From: Bacteroidota bacterium
Lineage (GTDB): Bacteria > Bacteroidota > Bacteroidia > Chitinophagales > LD1
NCBI GenBank assembly: GCA_018267385.1
Contig: JAFDYN010000023.1
Span: 37,286 to 101,285, forward strand
Length of the DNA stretch: 64,000 nucleotides
Reading direction: 5' to 3'
The notes below the pieces were generated by a model. That model saw only the letters and a list, made by a program, of their open reading frames with translations. It did not search any database and was not told the DNA's origin. Positions 34,014 through 42,132 of this stretch are shown here, in pieces. A program made the translations under genes and the position numbers. Each line of letters opens with the position of its first letter. The stretch's first letter is position 1.

Positions 34014-35105
34014 GTGACTAACGAGAATATAGCAGATATCAAAAGCCGCCTGGACAACCTGGCGCGCTTCCTCAATATAGACGAGCGCCGTATCAAGATC
34101 CAGCAGGATGAGAATACGACGCTGCATCCTGACTTCTGGTCTGACCCCAAGAAGGCCGAGACCATCATGAAGGAGATCAAGCTGAATAAATTCTGGCTGA
34201 TAGACTATGAGAATACGCTGCGTGAGTATGAGGATACCAAGGTACTGCGGGAGTTCTACGAGGCCGGTGAGCCTGTGGAGGCAGACCTGAAGGCACAGTA
34301 TCAAAAGGCGCTGGATGCGGTCGATAATCTGGAGTTTAAGTCTACACTGGACCGTCCGGAAGACTCCATGGGCGCGATCCTGGAGATAAATGCCGGTGCG
34401 GGCGGTACCGAGAGCTGCGACTGGGCATCTATCCTGCTCCGTATGTATGTGATGTGGGCGGAGCAGCATGGCTTCAAGATCACTGAGGTAGAGCGGACGG
34501 ACGATGATGTGGCAGGTATCCGCTCGGTATCACTGGAGATAGAGGGGGAGTTTGCCTATGGCTACCTGAAGGGAGAGAATGGCGTACACCGCCTGGTGCG
34601 TATCTCGCCATTCAACTCACAGGGCAAGCGGCAGACGTCGTTCGCGTCCGTTTTTGTGAGTCCGATAGTGGATGATACGATAGAGATCAATGTGCCCGCC
34701 TCCGAGCTAGAGTGGGATACCTTCCGCTCCAGCGGTGCAGGTGGCCAGAACGTAAACAAGGTAGAAACAGCGGTGCGCGTGAAGCACCTGCCTACGGGTA
34801 TCGTAGTGACATGCCAGGTGACGCGCTCCCAGCATGACAACCGTGACCGTGCCCTGCAGATGCTGAAGTCCAAACTCTATGAGATGGAGCTGGAGAAGCG
34901 CAACGAGGAGCGTGATAAGATAGAAGGCACCAAGCTCAAGATAGAGTGGGGATCACAGATCCGCAACTACGTCCTTCACCCATACAAGCTCATCAAAGAC
35001 ACCCGCTCCGGCTATGAGACAGGTAATGTACAGCCAGTACTGGACGGCGAGCTGGATGATTTTATCAAGGCCTATCTCCTGCACGCTACCAAGAAGGTGG
35101 GGTAA
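34014..35105 (+). CDS. prfB: peptide chain release factor 2
   Basis: A 363-residue class I release factor. The stop-codon tripeptide SPF ([16 protein letters not shown]) identifies RF2, specific for UGA/UAA, and GGQ appears in [14 protein letters not shown] for peptidyl-tRNA hydrolysis. The start is taken as GTG 34014, giving the usual N-terminus ([20 protein letters not shown]). No programmed +1 frameshift (CTTTGAC) is present; the reading frame is continuous where E. coli needs the shift. Upstream in-frame extension to 33924 is unlikely. Confidence 0.95.
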   Translation: MTNENIADIKSRLDNLARFLNIDERRIKIQQDENTTLHPDFWSDPKKAETIMKEIKLNKFWLIDYENTLREYEDTKVLREFYEAGEPVEADLKAQYQKALDAVDNLEFKSTLDRPEDSMGAILEINAGAGGTESCDWASILLRMYVMWAEQHGFKITEVERTDDDVAGIRSVSLEIEGEFAYGYLKGENGVHRLVRISPFNSQGKRQTSFASVFVSPIVDDTIEINVPASELEWDTFRSSGAGGQNVNKVETAVRVKHLPTGIVVTCQVTRSQHDNRDRALQMLKSKLYEMELEKRNEERDKIEGTKLKIEWGSQIRNYVLHPYKLIKDTRSGYETGNVQPVLDGELDDFIKAYLLHATKKVG

Positions 35106-35163
35106 ACTCACCTTTTGGTGAAGTATGGATTTGTCGGTATCTTTAGGTTATAATCTAGCAGTC

Positions 35164-35352
35164 ATGAAGCAGCCTCACAAAAAACTTACGCCACGCGATG
35201 CGGTTTTGGGTATAGGGCGTCCTGCGACGAAGGAAGAGTTAGAAGAGTACCTGGATAGCCCAAGGGCAGAGGAATTTATGCCTATTGACCAGTTTCAAGA
35301 AGAGATAACAGAATACCTTCGGAAAAAGAATGAGAAGAAGAAGGCTTCATGA
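35164..35352 (+). CDS. putative antitoxin of a type II toxin-antitoxin pair
   Basis: A 62-residue protein from ATG 35164 (MKQPHKKLTPRDAVLGIGRP). It is acidic-basic patterned with a helix-rich C-terminal half (MPIDQFQEEITEYLRKKNEKKK) suited to wrap around a toxin. It overlaps the downstream ParE-like gene by 4 nt. It lies 58 bp after prfB. Antitoxin assignment rests on context. Confidence 0.7.
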   Translation: MKQPHKKLTPRDAVLGIGRPATKEELEEYLDSPRAEEFMPIDQFQEEITEYLRKKNEKKKAS

Positions 35353-35636
35353 TCATAATTTTAGAAAAGCGAGCAAGGGCTCAGCTTTATGACTTGGCAG
35401 ACATTATAGATGACCTTAACATCAGCGGTGCTGGTGAACGTTGGGTAAATAGATTTTTAGAGCATTTGAGAGGCTATGCCAAGGCTAGCGTTAGCTATGC
35501 ATTATGCCGTGATGCCGCTCTTGCTTCAAGAGGATATAGTTGCATTATTTACAATGGGAAATGGATCGTAGCATTCAAACTCACAAATGATGAGCTCCGT
35601 GTTTACGAAATCCTGCACGGCGCCCTACTGCAATAG
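35349..35636 (+). CDS. ParE/RelE-superfamily toxin
   Basis: A 95-residue protein of ParE-toxin size. It shows the family layout: two N-terminal helices (RAQLYDLADIIDDL, AGERWVNRFLEHLRGY), a strand region CRDAALASRGYSCIIY and the C-terminal FKLTNDELRVYEILHGA, matching the closing ILHG of ParE/RelE toxins. The 4-nt overlap with the upstream gene indicates translational coupling. Convergent with fabG. Confidence 0.75.
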   Translation: MIIILEKRARAQLYDLADIIDDLNISGAGERWVNRFLEHLRGYAKASVSYALCRDAALASRGYSCIIYNGKWIVAFKLTNDELRVYEILHGALLQ

Positions 35637-35643
35637 CATCCTT

Positions 35644-36384
35644 TTATATCGTCAATCCCCCATCCACACTGATCACTGTGCCTGAGATAAAGGCAGCTTC
35701 ATCGCTGGCGAGGAAGGCATAAAGATTTGCCACATCCTCCGGAGTGCCGAGGCGGCGCAGTGGTACTTTCTCTTGCATAGAGGTGATGACCTTCTCGGGT
35801 ATGGTATTGATCATGTCCGTAGCTATGAAGCCGGGCGCTACTGCATTCACACGGATATTGTTTTTGCCCAGCTCACGGGCCCATGTCTTGGTCAGGCCTA
35901 TCACGCCGCTTTTGGTGGCGGCGTAGTTTGACTGGCCATAGTTGCCGTAAAGGCCTACGATGGAGGACGTGTTTATGATCACGCCGCTATTTTGTGCGAT
36001 CATGCCGGGTGTTACGGCTTTGGTACAGTTGAAGACACCGGTAAGGTTGACGTCCAGAACCTGCTGCCAGTTCTCCGCTGTCATCTTTTGCAGGCTGGCA
36101 TCGCGGGTGATGCCGGCATTATTGACCAGTATATCTATCCGGCCAAACTGCGCGATCACTGCTTTGGTAGCAGCTTCTACTTCGTCGTACTTTGCCGTAT
36201 TGACCCTAGTGAACTTTGCTGCAAAGCCCTCATGCAATAAGATCAGCTCGAGCTCTTTGCCCTGCACTTCGTTCACATCCCAGATGGCTACTGCTGCGCC
36301 CTCGCAGGCAAATTTCTCTACTGCTGCCCGGCCTATACCTGCTGCGCCGCCGGTGATCACGGCTACTTTGTTTTGAAATCTCAT
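35644..36384 (-). CDS. fabG: 3-oxoacyl-ACP reductase (FabG-type SDR)
   Basis: A 246-residue SDR starting MRFQNKVAVITGGAAGIGRA; an ATG three codons earlier is possible. TGGAAGIG binds NADP, NNAG is in place, and the triad is Ser (INTSSIVG), Tyr and Lys (SNYAATKSG). The C-terminus ISGTVISVDGGLTI is FabG-like. Reduces 3-oxoacyl-ACP in fatty-acid synthesis, or a related hydroxy-acid/CoA step. It ends the SAM-riboswitch operon after hom, which is unusual and may reflect co-transcription only. Confidence 0.88.
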   Translation of the reverse strand: MRFQNKVAVITGGAAGIGRAAVEKFACEGAAVAIWDVNEVQGKELELILLHEGFAAKFTRVNTAKYDEVEAATKAVIAQFGRIDILVNNAGITRDASLQKMTAENWQQVLDVNLTGVFNCTKAVTPGMIAQNSGVIINTSSIVGLYGNYGQSNYAATKSGVIGLTKTWARELGKNNIRVNAVAPGFIATDMINTIPEKVITSMQEKVPLRRLGTPEDVANLYAFLASDEAAFISGTVISVDGGLTI

Positions 36385-36402
36385 GGGAGGCAAGATACGA
36401 AA

Positions 36403-37647
36403 TCACGGCGTGGCTACCAGCGTCTCGATATCTACGCCCGCCAGTACCTCCTCGCCGGAAGTATGACGGTCTATCACGATCAGTGAGACCGGCTTCTCAG
36501 CGTATAGGCGGGCATAGTTTCCCAGGCTGATGGTGCCGATATTATAGCATTGCCTGCCATTGGAAAATTGTTCCCATACCTCCTCAAAGTAGGCTGCCAC
36601 ATCGGCCTGATAGTCGCTCTGGCTGCTGGCATATACTTTGAGTAGCGTATCATGACTATATGTGATATGCTCGTAGTGGTTTACCTTTTTGTATTCATAC
36701 TTGTAATCGTAGGTCAGCGCAGATAGATCGCTGATGACTGCTGATGCAGTGGGGTATGCGCCTGCACCTTTGCCGGAGAAGAACTGATCCTCTGAGAAGA
36801 CTGTCTTGAGCGTGACGCCATTGTAGACATCGTCTACATTATAAAGCCGGTCTGTAGGCCTGATGTAGTGTGGAGAGACAAAGGTTGACACCGTGCCATC
36901 TTCTTTTTTGAAAGCCCTTGCGAGCAGTTTTACTTTCAGCCCTTTCTCTTTTGCATATTGCTGATCGAGCGGCGTGATGCGATCTATACCGGCATTGAAT
37001 ATCTCTGAAGGCTTTAGTATACCGCCAAAGGCATGTGCCGCAAGGATGAGCAGCTTGTATTTGGCATCAAAGCCTCCGGTGTCCAGCAGCGGGTTGCTCT
37101 CTGCGTAGCCTTTCTGCTGTGCTTCTTTCAGGGCGGTATCGTAGCTGAGCCCTTCGCTTGCCATCTTGGTGAGGATGTAGTTGGTAGAGCCGTTGACGAT
37201 GCCCTCTACGCTTTCCAGCAGGTCATTGTCGTAGTACTCCTCCAGATTGCGGAGGATGGGGATGCTGGCGCAGCAGCTGGCCTCATAGAGCAGCGGTACG
37301 CCGTAGGTGCGCTGCAGGTCGATGAGCTCTGCGAGGTGCTCGGCTATCATCTTCTTATTGGCTGTGACCACTGCACGGCCGGAGCGCAGGGCGGCGGAGA
37401 CTATCTCAAATGCCTCGTCAGCATTGTCGATCAGCTCTACGATCACATTGATGTCTTTGTCATCGAGGATATCTTCCTTGTGGAATGTAAACCTGTCTGC
37501 GGGTATGGGGCGCTGCTTGTGGCGGTCCTTTACGCAGATGGTTTTGATAGTGGCATTGAGTGTGGGTGTGCGCTCGAGCACCTGGTAGAGGCCGAAGCCT
37601 ACACAGCCGAAGCCGAAGAGTCCTATGTTTAGTTTTTTTCTTTGCAT
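36403..37647 (-). CDS. hom: homoserine dehydrogenase
   Basis: A 414-residue enzyme. NAD(P) binding is by GLFGFGCVGFGLYQVL; catalytic and substrate regions include VVTANKKMIAEHL, CCASIPILRNLEEYYDNDLLESVEGIVNGSTNYIL, and AQQKGYAESNPLLDTGGFDAKYKLLILA with the conserved Glu/Asp/Lys. The C-terminal about 90 residues may form a regulatory region. It makes homoserine for methionine and threonine synthesis. It lies 77 bp downstream of the trans-sulfuration gene in a SAM-riboswitch operon. Confidence 0.93.
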   Translation of the reverse strand: MQRKKLNIGLFGFGCVGFGLYQVLERTPTLNATIKTICVKDRHKQRPIPADRFTFHKEDILDDKDINVIVELIDNADEAFEIVSAALRSGRAVVTANKKMIAEHLAELIDLQRTYGVPLLYEASCCASIPILRNLEEYYDNDLLESVEGIVNGSTNYILTKMASEGLSYDTALKEAQQKGYAESNPLLDTGGFDAKYKLLILAAHAFGGILKPSEIFNAGIDRITPLDQQYAKEKGLKVKLLARAFKKEDGTVSTFVSPHYIRPTDRLYNVDDVYNGVTLKTVFSEDQFFSGKGAGAYPTASAVISDLSALTYDYKYEYKKVNHYEHITYSHDTLLKVYASSQSDYQADVAAYFEEVWEQFSNGRQCYNIGTISLGNYARLYAEKPVSLIVIDRHTSGEEVLAGVDIETLVATP

Positions 37648-37675
37648 TGAGATAGTTTAGACGTGAGACATGAGA

Positions 37676-37735
37676 TTTTAGACGTGAGACATAGAGTCAA
37701 GAATCAAGAACCAAGAACAAAGAATCAAGACAATG
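37676..37735. repeat. degenerate CAAGAATC intergenic repeat
   Basis: The short gap between metB and hom contains GTCAAGAATCAAGAACC.. and AAAGAATCAAGA words, the same kind of degenerate 7-nt repeat as at 32671-32790. Part of it overlaps the metB stop. Confidence 0.5.
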
Positions 37736-38897
37736 CGGAGACTGTTAGTTTTTGCTTTACCGTGGCGAAGGCTTGCTGGAGGTCCGCTATGAGATCGGCT
37801 GCATCTTCCAGGCCTACGGATAGGCGGATGAGGCTGTCTTTCACACCGGCTTCATAGCGCTTCTCCTGTGGGATGGATTTATGTGTCATCTCACATGGCA
37901 GGCAACAGAGACTCTTGACACCGCCGAGGCTTTCGGCCAGTTTGAAGTATTTGGTACTGCTCACGATCTGCGAGGCGAGGGCTTTGTCATCTACTTTGAG
38001 GTCAAAGGAGATGATGCCGCCGGTGTACTTTTGCTGTTTGCTTGCTACTGCATAGTTTGGGTGGGAGGGGAGGCCCGGATAGTAGATATTGCCTACGAGT
38101 TCTTCTGTCTGCAGGTACTCTGCTACGGCCTGTGCACTCTGAGAGTGGCGCGCTACACGCAGGTCGAGTGTCTCAATGCCGCGTATGACCAGCCAGCTAT
38201 CAAACGGCGCGAGTATAGCACCTGATGCATTTTGTACGAACTTGATCTTGTCGCCCAGTTCCTGCGTAGCAGTGACTACGAGGCCTGCTATCAGGTCGCT
38301 ATGACCACCGAGGTATTTCGTGCCGCTGTGTACTACGATGTCCGCACCGAGTGTGATAGGTTTCTGCGAGGCAGGTGAGGCGAAAGTATTGTCTACGCAG
38401 AGGAGGACTTTGTTGGCTTTGGCTATGGCTGCGATCTCTGCGATGTCGGCTATCTTGAGAGTTGGATTGGTCGGGCTCTCTATCCAGATCAGTTTGGTAG
38501 CTGGTGTGATGGCATCGGCTACATTGCGATGATCGGTGGCGTCTACGTACCTGATGCTGATGCCAAACTTCTGATAGATATGCGTGAAGAGCCGAAACGC
38601 ACCGCCGTAGATGTCGTCTACTGCTATGATCTCATCACCTGCAGAGAGCAGCTTGACCACTGCATCTATCGCTGCGAGGCCGCTGGCAAAGGCATAACCG
38701 TTAGTGCCTTTTTCGAGCTGCGCGATCACGTCTTCGAGTGCCTTGCGGGTAGGGTTATTGCTGCGGGCGTAGTCGTAGCCTTTGTGTACGCCGGGTGCCT
38801 CCTGTACGAATGTGGAGGTCTGGTAGATAGGCACGCTGATGGAGCCTGTCAGTGGGTCTACGGGTATGCTGTGGATGATCTGTGTTTGTGTTGACAT
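37725..38897 (-). CDS. metB: cystathionine gamma-synthase / trans-sulfuration PLP enzyme
   Basis: A 390-residue Cys/Met-metabolism PLP enzyme. Seen are YDYARSNNPTRKALEDVIAQLE, GLAAIDAVVKLLSAGDEI with the substrate Arg/Tyr loop, WIESPTNPTLKIADI, and the lysine motif VHSGTKYLGGHSDLIAG. The family also includes cystathionine beta/gamma-lyases and O-acylhomoserine sulfhydrylases, so the exact reaction is inferred from the operon with hom and from the SAM riboswitch, which point to methionine synthesis. Confidence 0.9.
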   Translation of the reverse strand: MSTQTQIIHSIPVDPLTGSISVPIYQTSTFVQEAPGVHKGYDYARSNNPTRKALEDVIAQLEKGTNGYAFASGLAAIDAVVKLLSAGDEIIAVDDIYGGAFRLFTHIYQKFGISIRYVDATDHRNVADAITPATKLIWIESPTNPTLKIADIAEIAAIAKANKVLLCVDNTFASPASQKPITLGADIVVHSGTKYLGGHSDLIAGLVVTATQELGDKIKFVQNASGAILAPFDSWLVIRGIETLDLRVARHSQSAQAVAEYLQTEELVGNIYYPGLPSHPNYAVASKQQKYTGGIISFDLKVDDKALASQIVSSTKYFKLAESLGGVKSLCCLPCEMTHKSIPQEKRYEAGVKDSLIRLSVGLEDAADLIADLQQAFATVKQKLTVSALS

Positions 38898-39011
38898 TGT
38901 CTTTCTGATTTAGTTGGTTAGAAAAATAGATTCCTAAACGCGGCTTATCGGAAAGACTGCGGGACTGCTTTTTACTTCACCCCATAGCACATGCATTTGC
39001 TACCGGCGTAA

Positions 39012-39050
39012 AATAAAAAAGCCTTCCACACAGATCGTAGAAGGCTTCTT
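39012..39050 (-). terminator. riboswitch expression-platform terminator
   Basis: On the minus strand AAGCCTTC/GAAGGCTT forms a stem with a 13-nt loop followed by TTTTTATTTTA. It lies between the SAM aptamer and metB, so it is the probable switchable terminator. Confidence 0.85.
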
Positions 39051-39084
39051 TAATATCGTGAAATATTAATGTCAAACTATCTAC

Positions 39085-39200
39085 ACTTATCTGCTCCTGA
39101 CGATATTGTCAGGATGGAGTTGGCACCTTTCCCCTGCTTGTGGCAGAGAGAGGTTGTCAAGACGTCATCGGGCCAGTCCCTCGGTCTTTCTGAATAAGCG
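39085..39200 (-). ncRNA. SAM-I (S-box) riboswitch upstream of metB-hom-fabG
   Basis: The minus strand reads CTTATTCAGAAAGACCGAGG, GACTGGCCCGATGACGTC, GACAACCTCTCTCTGCC, AAAGGTGCCAACTCCATC and ends GAGCAGATAAG. These are the classic S-box elements: the P1 halves CTTAT/ATAAG, the kink-turn AGA..GA, the GGCCC/GATGA segment, CAACC and GGTGCCAA. It folds on S-adenosylmethionine; excess SAM should favour the terminator at 39012-39050 and switch off the methionine operon. Confidence 0.93.
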
Positions 39201-39219
39201 TTATTTAAAGAACACGATG

Positions 39220-39251
39220 CAAAAGTATAGGCAGGCGATTTTATTTTCCAA
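39220..39251 (-). promoter_or_regulatory. promoter of the SAM-riboswitch methionine operon
   Basis: On the minus strand the -33 TTG is at 39249-39251 and the -7 element TACTTTTG (39220-39227) fits TAnnTTTG, with 21 nt between. It lies about 20 bp upstream of the aptamer. The mobile element's target duplication begins 8 bp upstream of the -33 box. Confidence 0.65.
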
Positions 39252-39258
39252 CTTTTTG

Positions 39259-39266
39259 GAGAAAAT
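39259..39266. repeat. 8-bp target-site duplication, left copy
   Basis: GAGAAAAT directly flanks the left terminal repeat and recurs at 43093-43100 next to the right one. Confidence 0.85.
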
Positions 39267-39289
39267 GGTAGTGTCTCAGTTTGAAATTA
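39267..39289 (+). repeat. left terminal inverted repeat
   Basis: 23 bp beginning GGTAGTGTCTCAG, ending TGAAATTA; exactly inverted at 43070-43092. The NYN gene stop lies 2 bp inside. Confidence 0.9.
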
Positions 39290-39290
39290 T

Positions 39291-39983
39291 TTAGACGGTT
39301 GGTGGGTCAGTTTTTTTCTGTTTGGCAAAAGGGCGTCCACATTTAGATTGTAGGCCATCAATATGCTCAAATAGCGAATCATCTATTGGATTCCACATTG
39401 GGTCTAGTATGAAGTCAATACCTTCTCTTCTTGCCAACTTAGAGGCTGGAACAAAGTCTGAATCTCCCGAAATAAGAATAATTTGTGTTACAAACTTTTT
39501 AAGCGATAAGGAGGCAATATCTACTCCAATTTTTATATCAATTCCCTTTTGTCTCATTTCATAAGTAACGTCGTCAGCTGTCAAATCAGATATACTTATT
39601 TTGCCACTAAGAAGCTCTTTAGCTCTATCATGATTAATTAGCCAATTCCCGTAGTCCTTTATAAACCCTAATCTGAGGGCAACCTTTCTTTTCTTCTTCA
39701 TTTCCTCAAAAAACTCCAATCTAAATTTTGCTTGAGGCGTTTTAGAGAAGTCTACAACTTTCTTCGAAATAGGATTATGAACTCTTTTGAGCAGTGGAGT
39801 ACTATCATAATAAAAGATTCTATACAAATAATCATTTTCTTTCAAATGGCTGCGTGCCATATTGTAAAGGTTGTTAGCAACTTGTGCAGGGGTATGATTC
39901 GAGGCATTTTTAAATACCCTTCTATACCTTTTTAAAAAGAATCCGCCATCTATAAGGATGGCAACTGAGTTTTTGTGAGCCAT
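39291..39983 (-). CDS. NYN/LabA-family ribonuclease-like protein
   Basis: A 230-residue protein from ATG 39983; a TTG further upstream would put the hairpin at 39999-40059 inside the gene and is rejected. The NYN PIN-like fold begins with VAILIDGGFFLKRYR (first metal Asp), KGIDIKIGVDIASLSL (further Asp) and ends with LISGDSDFVPASKLARREG, the classic D-x-D-F motif. Such proteins are metal-dependent RNases. As a passenger in a mobile element it may control host or element RNA; that is inference. The coding stop almost touches the left terminal repeat. Confidence 0.85.
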   Translation of the reverse strand: MAHKNSVAILIDGGFFLKRYRRVFKNASNHTPAQVANNLYNMARSHLKENDYLYRIFYYDSTPLLKRVHNPISKKVVDFSKTPQAKFRLEFFEEMKKKRKVALRLGFIKDYGNWLINHDRAKELLSGKISISDLTADDVTYEMRQKGIDIKIGVDIASLSLKKFVTQIILISGDSDFVPASKLARREGIDFILDPMWNPIDDSLFEHIDGLQSKCGRPFAKQKKTDPPTV

Positions 39984-39998
39984 AGGCGAAATAAAAAA

Positions 39999-40059
39999 GC
40001 CTTTGGGGTTGGCACTCCCGCTATAAGTTAGGGAATTGAGAGTGCGATGGCCCAAAGGC
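39999..40059 (-). terminator. long hairpin-terminator between transposase and NYN gene
   Basis: Outer stem GCCTTTGGG/CCCAAAGGC (9 bp) and inner stem GCACTC/GAGTGC (6 bp) around a 20-nt loop; on the minus strand it is followed by TTTTTTATTT and then, 16 nt on, the NYN start. It would stop transcripts arriving from the transposase, or serve as an attenuator for NYN. Confidence 0.7.
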
Positions 40060-40156
40060 GGTTTACGCAAATATATGCGAGGAAATTTGAAACTTCCAAA
40101 TTTCTATGTCCAAATAACGTACCAATCATTAACAATGTTTCAAAACCGTCTTTAAA

Positions 40157-40990
40157 TCAATACTTTTCAGTGAGTTTTACAATATCGCTGATCTCCATCC
40201 ACCTGTCCATAAGTCCCGCCTGCATAGCAGGAGTAACGCGAAGTGTCTTGTGTATCTTAGCGAAGTTATAATATACAAAGTGTAAAGCAATAGCATAGCA
40301 GTGGTTCTCTACCTTTTTTGAGAACGCATTGGTAAGACGGGTAAAACGCCTCATGTGCATACGCATTGTGAGGTTTTGACGCTCTACGTAGCTTGTAGAT
40401 ATATGTGAGGGGTCGGGATTGCCACTAATACGCTTAATCTCATATCCAGTACATTCATTAGGGCTGTACTTACGCTCTGTAGGGTTTTCACCTGTAGGCT
40501 GGCCATATATCTTTACAAGCATTGCATAGTCTATACCACCTTCAAAAGCATTTTCTACAGCTGTCAAGTATGGTTTGTGCCCGTCTGTAGTTAGTTGTAT
40601 GCCATTAGCTATTCTCTCTTTCAGATCGTGCATGAAATAGTCAGCACTCTCAACGTCTCTCTGTCCTACATACCACGAGATCACTAGCTTAGTATCTGCA
40701 TCTATGCCTGTCCACGTCCAAACGTCTCCCGCTTCATTCTCCATACCTTCGGGAACGTTCTTTTGCTTAGAGTAAACGAAGCTCCATATTTCGTCACATT
40801 GCACTCTTTTAGCTTTTACGCCACGTACCTTTTCATCATGGAATGCTTGGCAAGCCCTACCCACATCCACAAGTAACTTAGTTACAGTATTGATCGAAAC
40901 GTCTGCCATGCGAGACGTAGAACGTAAGCTGTTACCTTCAACTAGCATCTGTATTATTTGGGTTCTCTTTTCTATTGATAGCTTATTCAT
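40157..40990 (-). CDS. IS1-family transposase
   Basis: A 277-residue DDE transposase in a single frame (no InsA/InsB frameshift), starting MNKLSIEKRTQ. The N-terminal HTH is MLVEGNSLRSTSRMADVSINTVTKLL. DDE residues: Asp in QCDEIWSFVYSKQ, Asp in LTTDGHKPYL, and Glu in YVERQNLTMRMHMRRFTRLTNAFSKKVENH, the last matching the IS1 InsB signature. It lies in the middle of the element, reading away from the right-hand passengers. Intact and likely functional. Confidence 0.92.
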   Translation of the reverse strand: MNKLSIEKRTQIIQMLVEGNSLRSTSRMADVSINTVTKLLVDVGRACQAFHDEKVRGVKAKRVQCDEIWSFVYSKQKNVPEGMENEAGDVWTWTGIDADTKLVISWYVGQRDVESADYFMHDLKERIANGIQLTTDGHKPYLTAVENAFEGGIDYAMLVKIYGQPTGENPTERKYSPNECTGYEIKRISGNPDPSHISTSYVERQNLTMRMHMRRFTRLTNAFSKKVENHCYAIALHFVYYNFAKIHKTLRVTPAMQAGLMDRWMEISDIVKLTEKY

Positions 40991-41187
40991 GGCTTCCGAT
41001 TTATAAGGCAAAGATAATACTTATCCTTATTCGGTCAAGAATAAAGTTCAGTTTGAATGTTAAAATTTAGTGCGTTTATTGAAAAGGTGCGGTCACTACC
41101 TTTGCTGATAGTGACCGGCTTGTGCGTTTTTTGTACATTTGCATATCCATTCAGGTTAGTCACCCGTTTGGACTGGCAAAGACAAGA

Positions 41188-41274
41188 TTAGTCGCGAATG
41201 TAATACGACAGATTCCGCTTCGGTTGGGGGTGCATACCTCGCAGGTAGCCCTTTACCTTGACTTGTTTAGCCAT
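41188..41274 (-). CDS. possible 28-residue basic peptide
   Basis: ATG GCT AAA CAA at 41274 opens a short frame MAKQVKVKGYLRGMHPQPKR..NLSYYIRD. It is basic and lies in the spacer between the transposase and the coiled-coil gene. Small basic peptides are common in mobile elements, but nothing else supports coding. Confidence 0.35.
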   Translation of the reverse strand: MAKQVKVKGYLRGMHPQPKRNLSYYIRD

Positions 41275-41326
41275 TGTGTTTGTATTTGTTGCTAGCACTT
41301 CACGATAGGGTAGCTAGCGACCTCCC

Positions 41327-41363
41327 TAAAAGTCAGCGTCTGATTCACGCTGACTTTTTATTT
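41327..41363. terminator. bidirectional terminator in the mobile element
   Basis: AAAGTCAGCGT/ACGCTGACTTT hairpin with a 7-nt loop; T-runs on both strands (TTTTTATTTT on +, TTTT on -). It closes the coiled-coil gene on the minus strand. Confidence 0.82.
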
Positions 41364-41839
41364 TATATGACTCTATGTTCGGGCTTCACACGTCCTTCTG
41401 CATCAAGCCATTCTTTATATCCCCACAGCGTGCTTTTACCCTTACCAAGGGCTATAATGCCGCTCACACTGTCATCACTCCCATAATCTGAAAGAATGCC
41501 TGAAATGTTAGTTCGCTTTTTTGATAGTTCGACATCCGAAGTTTCGGTCGGATGAATAATCTTAGTTAATGCCATTGAACCTATAAATCGGTTATGTTCC
41601 TTTAGCTTAATCGCAACTAATGCTTTATAGGTAGTTCCCTTTGCTATCCGATCTATGTTGTCTTCTTTAATGACATCATTATCATTGATATGTAAGCTAC
41701 CATCAGGGTACATTATACTCATGGCCCTTTCTAAAACTACCGCATCGGCCTCTTTTTGTTCTGCCTTTATAAAAAATTCCTTGGCCTCCCTGCGTAACGC
41801 CTCTATTTTTGATTGCATACTCACCTTGTTGTCTTCCAT
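41363..41839 (-). CDS. coiled-coil passenger protein of unknown function
   Basis: A 158-residue protein from ATG 41839 (MEDNKVSMQSKIEALRREAK); the longer frame adds a hydrophobic segment without start support. Residues about 5-45 are a charged amphipathic helix, likely coiled coil. The rest (SLHINDNDVIKEDNIDRIAKG, KKRTNISGILSDYGSDDSVSGI, LGKGKSTLWGYKEWLD) has a helix-turn-helix-like look, but no family is recognised. It may bind DNA or regulate the element. Confidence 0.6.
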   Translation of the reverse strand: MEDNKVSMQSKIEALRREAKEFFIKAEQKEADAVVLERAMSIMYPDGSLHINDNDVIKEDNIDRIAKGTTYKALVAIKLKEHNRFIGSMALTKIIHPTETSDVELSKKRTNISGILSDYGSDDSVSGIIALGKGKSTLWGYKEWLDAEGRVKPEHRVI

Positions 41840-42019
41840 TTGTTTTGCTTGTATGAAGCAAATATAGGGCATACCCACGAATAACCCAAGAAAGTAATCC
41901 ACATTGTTTCCCTGAAACCTAAGAAAGAAAAATTTTTAGCTCTGAAACCAGTGTGTACATTTGGGGTGAAATAATAGCGTAGCTATATTCTCGGCATATC
42001 GGAAACTGGAAACTTCAAG

Positions 42020-42132
42020 ATGCCACACGAGGATAGAAGTGATACGCCTGCGGATACCGTGGGCTATGACTGTATTCATGTGGCATAGGTATTCCAGTAC
42101 CTCGATAGCGTGGAAATAGTTGTAAGCCCACG
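42020..42132. ncRNA. candidate structured RNA (possible pseudoknot) in the mobile element
   Basis: In a 282-bp gene-free stretch (41903-42184) two interleaved 8-bp helices can be drawn: ATGCCACA (42020-42027) with TGTGGCAT (42079-42086), and CGTGGGCT (42058-42065) with AGCCCACG (42125-42132). Their order makes an H-type pseudoknot. A small AGGTA/TACCT hairpin sits at about 42087-42102. This could be an RNA gene or leader of the lipoprotein gene at 42185; purely structural inference. Confidence 0.35.

Noticed and set aside
39106..39294. 62-codon plus-strand frame starting in the metB leader
   Set aside because: It runs antisense through the SAM aptamer, promoter and terminal repeat of the mobile element and has no protein-like features.
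41091..41116. GGTCACTA..TAGTGACC hairpin near the transposase, considered as an inner right end of a simple IS
   Set aside because: Only the first seven or so bases resemble the 39267 terminus, whereas 43070-43092 matches all 23 bp and has the 8-bp duplication; it is more likely a local hairpin.
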